Source: Oscillospiraceae bacterium
GTDB taxonomy: Bacteria; Bacillota; Clostridia; Oscillospirales; Ruminococcaceae
Direction of reading: 5' to 3'
Length of the DNA stretch: 38,660 nt
NCBI GenBank assembly: GCA_031282245.1
Contig: JAITEB010000007.1
Location: 1-38,660 of the forward strand
The position numbers and the translations under genes were made by a program. The notes under the pieces are model-generated. The model was given only the letters and a program-made list of their open reading frames with translations. It had not been told where the DNA came from and made no database searches. This document shows positions 33,201 through 38,660 of the stretch, piece by piece. The first letter of the stretch is position 1. Each line of letters opens with the position of its first letter.

Positions 33201-34945
33201 TCAATTATTTAACTCATTCAAACGAAATACAAATCAAGATGGCGCAGGGCGCAAAGCCCGGCGAAGGCGGGCACCTGCCCGGCCGCAAGGTCTATCCCTG
33301 GATCGCGAAATCCCGCTATTCGACGCCGGGCGTGGGGCTTATTTCCCCTCCGCCGCACCATGATATTTATTCGATAGAAGATCTGGCGCAGCTTATCCAC
33401 GATTTGAAAAACGCCAACCGAAACGCGAGAATCAGCGTCAAACTGGCTTCCGAAGTCGGGGTCGGCACAATCGCGGTGGGCGTCGCAAAGGGCTTGGCCG
33501 ACGTTATTTTGATAAGCGGCTACGACGGAGGAACGGGCGCCGCCCCCAGAACGAGCATCCGCCACACCGGCCTTCCGTGGGAGCTTGGCATTGCCGAGAC
33601 GCATCAGACGCTTTTGCTGAACAATCTGCGCAACCGTGTGCGCCTTGAGACAGACGGCAAGCTCCTGACGGGGCGCGACGTGGTTATCGCGGCGCTGCTG
33701 GGCGCGGAGGAATTCGGCTTTGCGACGGGACCTTTGATGGTTATGGGCTGCGACATGATGCGCGTCTGCAATCTGGACACCTGCCCGGTCGGCGTTGCAA
33801 CGCAGAATCCGGCGCTTAGAGCGAAATTCTGCGGCAAACCGGAATATATCGAGAATTTCATGATGTTCATTGCGGAGGAAGTCCGCGAGTGGATGGCCAG
33901 AATCGGCGTGCGCAAGTTCAGCGACCTGATAGGCCGCGTCGAAATGCTTAAAGTCAAGAAAAATATTCCCAGCGAAAAGGCCAAGACGGTCGATTTGTCC
34001 CAGCTTCTGTTCCAGCCGAAAACCGCCGACAGCATTCAGGACAGGTTTTTCCATTATATGCAGGATCACCATCTGGAGAGATCCGTTGATAAGAGCGCGC
34101 TTGTGCCGCTTTGCCTTTCCGCAATTGAGAACAAAACAAAAGTGAACTACAGGCTGCCCATCAGGAATATCAACAGAACTGTCGGCACTCTGCTTTCAAA
34201 CGAGATCACTAAAATCTACGGCGAAGAAGGGCTTCCGGACGACACGATTCATCTGCGCTTCGACGGCTCCGCCGGGCAAAGCTTCGGCGCGTTTCTGGCC
34301 CGGGGCGTGACGCTGGAGCTTCACGGCGACAGCAACGACTATATAGGCAAGGGCCTTTCCGGCGGCAGAATTATTGTGAGCGTCCCGGAGGGCGCGGGCT
34401 ATAAGCCCGATGAGAATATTATTATCGGCAACGTCGCGTTTTACGGCGCAACTTCCGGCGAAGCGTATATCCAGGGCATAGCGGGCGAGCGCTTCTGCGT
34501 GCGCAACAGCGGCGTCAACGCCGTTGTGGAGGGCGTGGGCGACCACGGCTGTGAATATATGACCGGCGGAATCGCCGTGATACTTGGCAGGACTGGCCGG
34601 AATTTCGGCGCGGGCATGTCCGGCGGGGTCGCCTATGTATATGACGACGACGGGAGTTTTCCCGGGAAATGTAACACCGAGCTTATCAGCCTTGAATGCC
34701 CGGACGAACAGGATGCTGAAAAGCTTAAGTCAATGCTGGAGAAGCATGTCGAATATACTGGCAGCGAAAAAGCCCGGGCGATTTTAGCCGACTATGAGTC
34801 TGAGCTTGCGAAGTTCGTCAAGATCATCCCGAACGACTACAAGAAGATTCTGCTTTACAGGCAGGAGGCCGCCGAAGCCGGGAAAAAACCGGACGAGCAG
34901 GATTTGTACGCTTTTGACAGGCTTACCAGCGCTAAAGCCAAGTGA
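30239..34945 (+). CDS. gltB: Glutamate synthase large subunit
   Basis: This 1568-residue subunit forms glutamate from glutamine and 2-oxoglutarate. The N-terminal glutaminase domain begins after a short propeptide; Cys23 in YEHDACGIGMLVN is the expected catalytic nucleophile once the first 22 residues are removed. The central domain follows, then the FMN synthase domain (SGYDGGTGAAPRTSIRHTGL) and the 3Fe-4S motif MRVCNLDTCPVGVATQNP. The C-terminal beta-helix carries GXG repeats (GGIAVILGRTGRNFGAGMSG). Length is slightly above the usual 1500. The start is TTG with AAAGGAG 11 bases upstream. Ammonia passes internally from the glutaminase to the FMN site; electrons come from GltD, encoded 19 bp downstream. 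Confidence 0.97.
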   Translation: MSEGNGLPAKQGLYDPGYEHDACGIGMLVNIKGEKSHGVVSNAVEILKNLTHRGGVGSESETGDGAGILFQIPHAFMKRVCQNQDITLPEEGGYGVAMLFASPDSARCKKTVGMFSDIVKSEGLEVLGVREVPTYDGNIGKTAREVQPDILQIFIRKPAGMSAGDFERELYVISKISEREIRYTMQDKQNTDKYFYIASISSKTIVYKGMLLPSQLTGFYLDLQDEDLVSAIALVHSRYSTNTFPSWERAHPIRHIIHNGEINTIRGNINWMKARESMLKSEKFGASLKKVFPVINEDGSDSAMLDNFLQMLYHSGYGFHHALMMAIPEPWENNPDMDGKKKAFYEYASCLLEPWDGPAAIAFTDGEVAGATLDRNGLRPSRYYVTKDGFVILASEVGVLSTPEDNILKKERLRPGRMLLIDTKRGKIIEDAEIKESIASERPYAEWLAKNMLHLDDLPELKAGGKTWKNLVESKKREGVDRPSEQVLFKDYIGLKNLFANRDVDFSGKVPLLEKEKIFGYTWEDLRLTLKEISAQADDPIGAMGVDTPLAVLSNRSQLLYNYFKQLFAQVTNPPIDAIREKVVTSSTIQIGGEGNLLEPDETNCRVISHSTPVLSNAELQKLRGINKEGFKSVTLPIMFSAREENGLEKALNDLFFAADMALDSGYNIIILSDRGVNESKIPIPALLAVSGLHHYLIRKGRRTKVSIVAETGEPREVHHFSLLVGYGANAVNPYLAYEAIEDLCGRNVIELDPEKAKANYTKAITKNIVKVMSKMGISTVRSYHGAQIFEALGVSEEVINKYFTGTTTRIGGVGLKEIETESRQRHKAAYDALTREESLEVGGNYKWRKNGEYHLFNPENIYYLQQACRRGDYEMFKAFSSCVNKRSAEVKYIRGMLSIVIKDKPLPLSEIEPAEEIVRRFKTGAMSYGSISREAHETMAVAMNRLRAKSNTGEGGEIPERFSPDANGDDRCSAIKQVASGRFGVTINYLTHSNEIQIKMAQGAKPGEGGHLPGRKVYPWIAKSRYSTPGVGLISPPPHHDIYSIEDLAQLIHDLKNANRNARISVKLASEVGVGTIAVGVAKGLADVILISGYDGGTGAAPRTSIRHTGLPWELGIAETHQTLLLNNLRNRVRLETDGKLLTGRDVVIAALLGAEEFGFATGPLMVMGCDMMRVCNLDTCPVGVATQNPALRAKFCGKPEYIENFMMFIAEEVREWMARIGVRKFSDLIGRVEMLKVKKNIPSEKAKTVDLSQLLFQPKTADSIQDRFFHYMQDHHLERSVDKSALVPLCLSAIENKTKVNYRLPIRNINRTVGTLLSNEITKIYGEEGLPDDTIHLRFDGSAGQSFGAFLARGVTLELHGDSNDYIGKGLSGGRIIVSVPEGAGYKPDENIIIGNVAFYGATSGEAYIQGIAGERFCVRNSGVNAVVEGVGDHGCEYMTGGIAVILGRTGRNFGAGMSGGVAYVYDDDGSFPGKCNTELISLECPDEQDAEKLKSMLEKHVEYTGSEKARAILADYESELAKFVKIIPNDYKKILLYRQEAAEAGKKPDEQDLYAFDRLTSAKAK

Positions 34946-34964
34946 GGAGGGAGTTAATTATAAA

Positions 34965-36434
34965 ATGGGAAAAGCAAGCGGATTTATAGAGTACCAGCGG
35001 CTTGAAGCCGCCCACCGCCCGGTAAACGAGCGAATTAGAGATTATGACGAATTCATCCTTCCCCCGGAAGAGGAGGATCTTCGCGTACAGGCGGCGCGCT
35101 GCATGGACTGCGGAGTGTCTTTCTGCCATGCGGGGCTTATCGTTGACGGCGCTTCCATCGGCTGCCCGCTGACGAATATAATCCCGGAGATAAACGACAT
35201 GGTTTACCGCGGCGATATAAAAGGCGCGTACGAGAGGCTGAGCAAAACCCATCCTTTCCCGGAATTTACCGGGAGGGTCTGCCCCGCTTTGTGTGAAGGC
35301 TCGTGCACGCTGGGCGAGCATGAGAAGCCCGTCGCAATCAAAAACATAGAGCGCTATATAATAGACGCTATGTTTGGCATGGACGGGATAAAGCCGCGCA
35401 TTCCCAAAAACAGGACAGGGAAGCGCGTCGCGGTTATAGGGTCCGGGCCTTCCGGCCTGTCCTGCGCGGATATGCTCAACCAGCTTGGCAACAAAGTAAC
35501 TGTCTTTGAGAGAAGCGACCGCCCCGGCGGGCTTCTCATGTACGGCATCCCAAATATGAAGCTTGATAAAGAAGTGCTTATGCGGCGCGTCAGTCTTCTT
35601 GAAGAAGAAGGCGTAAAGTTTATATTAAACACAGAGATAGGCATTGACTATCCCGTGATGGTTCTCATGAACGAGTATGACGCGATAGTGCTCTGCATCG
35701 GTTCGACCGAACAGCGCACTATCCAGGTTCCCGGCAAAGATTTAAACGGGGTTCACACTTCTATTGAATTTTTGAGCAAGAACACAAAAAGCCTGCTTGA
35801 CTCCGGTCTGCGCGACGGAAAATATATCAGCGCAAAGGACAAAGACGTTATTATTATCGGCGGCGGCGACACCGGAACCGACTGCGCCGCCACTTCCATC
35901 AGGCACGGCGCAAGAAGCGTCGCCCAGCTTGAGATTATGCCCAGCCTGCCAGAAACGCGCGCGGAAAGCAATCCATGGCCGCTGTGGCCGCGGGTCTCCA
36001 AAACGGATTACGGCCAGGAAGAAGCAATAGAACTTTTCGGGCGCGACCCGAGGGAATACCTTACCACTGTGAAAGAAATTCTTGACGACGGCAAAGGCAA
36101 TGTCGCGGGGGTTAAAACTGTCCGGGTAGAGTGGTTTAATCAAAACGGCAGGTTTATCTATAAAGAAGTCGAAAACAGTGAAGAGATCCGGCCTGCCGGG
36201 CTGGTTTTGACGGCTATGGGTTTTCTGGGGCCGGAAAAGACGCTTATAGAACAGCTTCAGCTTGAAACGGACGCCCGGGGGAATATCAAAGCGAACGACG
36301 ACTATGCAAGCAGCCTGATGACGGTTTTTGCCGCCGGAGATGCCCGCCGGGGACCCAGCCTTGTCGTGTGGGCGCTTTCCGAGGGACGCAAGGCCGCTGT
36401 GAAGTGCAGCGAGTATCTGAACGGCAAATATTAA
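34965..36434 (+). CDS. gltD: Glutamate synthase small subunit
   Basis: This 489-residue FAD protein oxidises NAD(P)H and feeds electrons through two [4Fe-4S] clusters to GltB. N-terminal cluster motifs are RCMDCGVSFCHAG, GCPLTNIIPEINDMVYRG and GRVCPALCEGSCTLGEHEKP. The FAD site is VAVIGSGPSGLSCADMLNQL and the NAD(P) site VIIIGGGDTGTDCAATSIRH. The motif near the end is FAAGDARRGPSLVVWALSEG. The start is ATG 34965, about 11 bases after GGAGGGAG; the frame is open 57 codons further back into gltB, but that part has no domain. The GltD-like half of the hydrogenase partner at 26447-28285 is a distant relative of this protein. Confidence 0.97.
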   Translation: MGKASGFIEYQRLEAAHRPVNERIRDYDEFILPPEEEDLRVQAARCMDCGVSFCHAGLIVDGASIGCPLTNIIPEINDMVYRGDIKGAYERLSKTHPFPEFTGRVCPALCEGSCTLGEHEKPVAIKNIERYIIDAMFGMDGIKPRIPKNRTGKRVAVIGSGPSGLSCADMLNQLGNKVTVFERSDRPGGLLMYGIPNMKLDKEVLMRRVSLLEEEGVKFILNTEIGIDYPVMVLMNEYDAIVLCIGSTEQRTIQVPGKDLNGVHTSIEFLSKNTKSLLDSGLRDGKYISAKDKDVIIIGGGDTGTDCAATSIRHGARSVAQLEIMPSLPETRAESNPWPLWPRVSKTDYGQEEAIELFGRDPREYLTTVKEILDDGKGNVAGVKTVRVEWFNQNGRFIYKEVENSEEIRPAGLVLTAMGFLGPEKTLIEQLQLETDARGNIKANDDYASSLMTVFAAGDARRGPSLVVWALSEGRKAAVKCSEYLNGKY

Positions 36435-36534
36435 ACTTATCTGAGGCATCCAAAATGGATAAAAGCGTTATCGGGTTTTTAATCAGGGCGAAAAAATCTA
36501 TGAATGCGTCTTTCATGGCGGCGACGTAAATTAG

Positions 36535-36577
36535 TTCAAGAAGAATCCCCCGATTTTACCGGGGGATTCTTCTTGAA
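36535..36577. terminator. Perfect 18-bp hairpin downstream of gltD
   Basis: 36535-36552 and 36560-36577 are exact inverted copies around a 7-base loop (ATTTTAC); the top of the stem is CCCCCG with CGGGGG. No T tract follows. It may end gltBD transcription or be part of a small mobile element at the ICE boundary. The flanking 36435-36534 holds nothing I recognise. Confidence 0.6.
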
Positions 36578-36603
36578 TGATATAATATAAGCAGGACATG
36601 TGA

Positions 36604-36756
36604 GATAAAGTAAAAGATGATCCGCCACGCCGCAAGGCGTTCAAAAAGCTGAATTCCAAAAAGCTCAAGTGGATTGATTCCGAACAAATCGCCTATGTGG
36701 ATGAAACAGGGCATGGTGCGAGTGGCGATATAGGACTTTTTCAAGAAACCCAGTAA
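36604..36756 (+). pseudogene. IS630-family transposase fragment
   Basis: A 50-codon open stretch reads RRKAFKKLNSKKLKWIDSEQ followed by IAYVDETGHGASGDIGLF and a TAA stop. YVDETG with its first catalytic Asp is typical of IS630/Tc1-mariner transposases. No start codon and no further DDE motifs are present. It is a scar of an insertion between the chromosome and the ICE segment. 36757-36823 holds nothing recognisable. Confidence 0.7.
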
Positions 36757-36823
36757 AATCAATGGTTTACAGGTAGTCGGTAGACAACAAATTCCCTAAA
36801 TAGCTCCCTCACAAGGGGACACG

Positions 36824-36857
36824 CGCCGTAGGTTTTGAAAATCTACGGCGTTTTTTT
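36824..36857 (+). terminator. Terminator-like hairpin in the repA leader
   Basis: CGCCGTAG (36824-36831) pairs with CTACGGCG (36843-36850), followed by seven T. It lies 35 bp before the repA start, so it either ends transcription from outside or attenuates repA. Confidence 0.75.
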
Positions 36858-36892
36858 GCGCTATTTTTTAGAGCGAAAGGAGGTATCACGCT

Positions 36893-37768
36893 ATGGCAGT
36901 ATTCCGGGCAGAGCGCAACAAGGGCTATACGGTCATGAGCAATCACCACCTACGCAACCGGGATTTGACCCTGAAATCAAAAGGGCTTTTGTCGCAAATG
37001 CTTTCCCTGCCGGAAGAATGGGACTTTACGCTTTCCGGCTTGGCCCATATCAACCGGGAAAAAATCGACGCTATCCGAACGGCGGTACAGGAGCTTGAAG
37101 CTGGAGGGTATATCGTGCGGCGGCAGACGCGGGACGACAAGGGCAAAATGGCGGCGAATGAATATATCATTTATGAACAGCCGCAGGCCGTACCGTTGTT
37201 AGGTTATCCGTCGTCGAAAAATCCGACAGCGGAAAATCCAACGCAATTAAATAAAGAAGTATCAAAGACTAATTTACCAAAACCAGATTTATTAAATATG
37301 TATGGAGCAAATACCCATTCCATTCCTATCCTTTCCTCTAACCCCTTGCCTAATGAGGGCATGGCGGCAGAGCCGTCGGAACGGAAAGAATTGGAAGCGA
37401 CCGACGCATACAGGGTTTATGAGGAAATCATTAAGGACAATATCAAGTATGACATTATCGTGCAGGACAAACGGGTTGACCGGGAGCAGTTAGACGAAAT
37501 CGTTGACCTCATGATTGAAACCGTCTGCACAGCGAGAAAAACAATCCGCGTCGCCGGTGACAATTACCCCGCCGGGCTTGTGAAAGCGAAGTTTATGAAG
37601 CTGTACAGTACGCATATCCAGTTTGTTTTTTACTGTATGAGGGAGAACACCACCGACGTGCGCAATATCAAAAAATATATGCTGGTGGTGCTGTTCAATG
37701 CGCCGTCCACCATCGGCAATTACTATTCGGCGCGGGTCAACCACGATTTATACGGAAACGGCGGTTAG
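36893..37768 (+). CDS. ICE replication initiator-like protein (RepA N-terminal domain, DUF6017)
   Basis: This 291-residue protein is found at the head of the conjugation module in Tn1549-like elements. Residues 1-95 are a winged-helix DNA-binding domain (MSNHHLRNRDLTLKSKGLLS, LPEEWDFTLSGLAHI, LEAGGYIVRR). A low-complexity linker (about 100-165) follows. The C-terminal domain of about 115 residues starts at YRVYEEIIKDNIKYDIIVQD and matches DUF6017 (FYCMRENTTDVRNIKKYMLV, NAPSTIGNYYSARVNHDLYG). AAAGGAGGT lies eight bases before the ATG. The reading frame is intact, unlike the next gene. A role in element replication is inferred from family and context. Confidence 0.88.
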   Translation: MAVFRAERNKGYTVMSNHHLRNRDLTLKSKGLLSQMLSLPEEWDFTLSGLAHINREKIDAIRTAVQELEAGGYIVRRQTRDDKGKMAANEYIIYEQPQAVPLLGYPSSKNPTAENPTQLNKEVSKTNLPKPDLLNMYGANTHSIPILSSNPLPNEGMAAEPSERKELEATDAYRVYEEIIKDNIKYDIIVQDKRVDREQLDEIVDLMIETVCTARKTIRVAGDNYPAGLVKAKFMKLYSTHIQFVFYCMRENTTDVRNIKKYMLVVLFNAPSTIGNYYSARVNHDLYGNGG

Positions 37769-37788
37769 CCGGGAAAGGAGCATAGATT

Positions 37789-38275
37789 TTGCATAAAGAA
37801 GTGAACCGGGAAGCCTTACAGCGTGGATCGGAAGTCGCCAATCTGACCGCCGCCGAAATCAAAAAAGCCATTGATAAGCTGCTTGCACAGCTAAACGAGC
37901 TAAAAAAGATAATCAGAAAATCCCTACCCGTCGTACATGGCAAACAAAGCCTAAAGGAGCTATCGGCGCAAAATGTGGGGCTTTCCAGCATGGAACTGAA
38001 AGACCCCAACTTGTGGCAGCTTAACTAAGAAATGAAGAAATGCGGTATTGACTTCTCGCCGATCAAGACCGGCAAGGGTGAATCCCTGTTGTTTTTCAAA
38101 GGGCGGGACGCAGACGCTATGACCCATGCCTTTAACCAGTACACAAAGAAGCTCGTCAAGCAGGCCGAAAAGCCGTCTATCCGCAAGACCGCTTTCCAGC
38201 CTGAAAGAAAAGGCGGCGCAGATGAACGCGCAGCGGGCTAAAACGAAAAGCAAAGATAAGGGGATGGAGCTATGA
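37789..38275 (+). pseudogene. DUF3801/PcfB-type ICE protein, broken by a stop and a frameshift
   Basis: PcfB-like proteins help couple the relaxosome to VirD4. The TTG start follows AAAGGAG. The frame reads to DPNLWQLN, then an in-frame TAA (38026-38028), and continues in the same frame as EMKKCGIDFSPIKTGKGESL and FFKGRDADAMTHAFNQYTKK. Near 38200 the frame must shift by one: LKEKAAQMNAQRAKTKSKDK and GMEL then lead to a TGA at 38273-38275 that overlaps the virD4 ATG, the normal arrangement. Two independent lesions therefore separate an otherwise complete gene of about 160 codons. Either the gene is dead or there are sequencing errors. Confidence 0.8.
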
Positions 38276-38660
38276 AAAATATCGACGTGAAAAAGCTGTT
38301 TATCAAAGCCCTGCCCTTTATTCTGTTTTTCTGGCTATTCGGCAAGGCCGGTCAAGCGTTTCGGCTGGCGCAGTGCGTGGATTTGTCCGGCAAGCTACTC
38401 AACTTGGGCGGCGGCTTTTCCGCAGCCTTTCAAAATCCCTTGCCGAGCTTCCACCCGCAGGATTTACTTGTCGGCGTTGTGGGCGCGGCGATTATCGCCC
38501 TTGCCCTGAATAGCAAGCGTTCCAATCAAAAGAAATACCGCAAAGACATAGAGTACGGCTCAGCGCGATGGGGCAACAAATCCGACATCGCGCCTTATGT
38601 TGACCCCAAGCCCGACAGCAACATCATCCTCACGGCGATGGAGAGCCTGACGCTGAACGG
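38272..38660 (+). CDS. virD4: VirD4/TraG-type conjugative coupling protein, N-terminal part (cut by contig end)
   Basis: The first 129 residues are present. Two membrane segments (ALPFILFFWLFGKAGQAF and LLVGVVGAAIIALAL) are separated by a loop of about 45 residues, followed by KKYRKDIEYGSARWGNKSDI. The ATPase motifs lie beyond the end. The ATG overlaps the stop of the DUF3801 gene (ATGA). The last 119 bases repeat, inverted, at the left end of the contig. This copy has the full-length loop missing from the left copy. Confidence 0.88.
   Translation, partial: MKNIDVKKLFIKALPFILFFWLFGKAGQAFRLAQCVDLSGKLLNLGGGFSAAFQNPLPSFHPQDLLVGVVGAAIIALALNSKRSNQKKYRKDIEYGSARWGNKSDIAPYVDPKPDSNIILTAMESLTLN
38542..38660. 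repeat. Terminal inverted repeat, right copy (119 bp, exact)
   Basis: Exact reverse complement of 1-119, within virD4. Identity ends abruptly at 38541 (C here, where the inverted left copy has T), after which the genes differ at many positions. Confidence 0.95.

Noticed and set aside
38026-38028. In-frame TAA in the DUF3801 gene as evidence of stop-codon recoding
   Set aside because: TAA, TAG and TGA all end normal genes in this window, and the same gene also has a frameshift. Decay or sequencing error is simpler.
1-38660. CRISPR array, phage genes or a defence island
   Set aside because: No regularly spaced repeats, cas genes, phage structural genes or recognisable defence genes were found. 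The repeats present are hairpins and the terminal 119-bp match.

Overview
The window looks like a complete contig from an anaerobic Gram-positive bacterium of the Clostridia (probably Oscillospirales). This rests on strong GGAGG-type ribosome binding sites, frequent TTG/GTG starts, Rho-independent terminators, a CpI-type [FeFe]-hydrogenase, a BlaI/BlaR1 pair, an ECF riboflavin transporter behind an FMN riboswitch, and decayed Tn1549-like conjugative element (ICE) fragments at both ends. The first 119 bases and the last 119 bases are exact reverse complements inside two otherwise different virD4 genes, so the contig probably stops where an assembler met a shared k-mer.

Layout. 1-1647: ICE debris (virD4 start, an unidentified ORF, a broken parA, a truncated integrase) next to tRNA-Tyr (1696-1779, minus). 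2095-14332: a pectin/galacturonide utilisation locus: LacI-type regulator, an unclassified (alpha/alpha)6 glycosidase, a GH43 enzyme, a three-gene sugar ABC transporter without its ATPase, LplD-type GH4 alpha-galacturonidase, tagaturonate reductase and altronate dehydratase. 14434-17428: GTP-type PEP carboxykinase, then RibU with its riboswitch. 17918-19333: a degenerate BY-kinase-like ATPase and SmpB. 19405-21352: BlaR1/BlaI-like pair. 21458-26081: GPH-type sugar symporter, then the housekeeping run cdsA-dxr-rseP. 26447-29991: a two-gene hydrogenase operon in which the partner subunit joins a NuoF C-terminal FeS domain to a GltD-like flavoprotein. 30239-36434: glutamate synthase gltB-gltD. 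36435-38660: IS630 remnant, then repA (DUF6017), a doubly broken DUF3801/pcfB gene and the start of virD4.

How the genes work together. The LacI-type regulator has two matching 16-bp operators, one inside its own promoter and one between the divergent glycosidase genes, so it probably controls both itself and the locus. Oligosaccharides would be imported by the ABC system, trimmed by GH43/GH4 and the large glycosidase, and galacturonate-derived tagaturonate would pass through UxaB and UxaA to 2-keto-3-deoxygluconate. The uronate isomerase, KDG kinase and KDPG aldolase must lie elsewhere. PEP carboxykinase, the hydrogenase and glutamate synthase fit a fermentative metabolism that balances PEP, NAD(P)H and ammonium assimilation. 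The most unusual points are the NuoF/GltD-HydA pair, the kinase-like protein with a mutated P-loop, the operator system, and the ICE wreckage at both ends.
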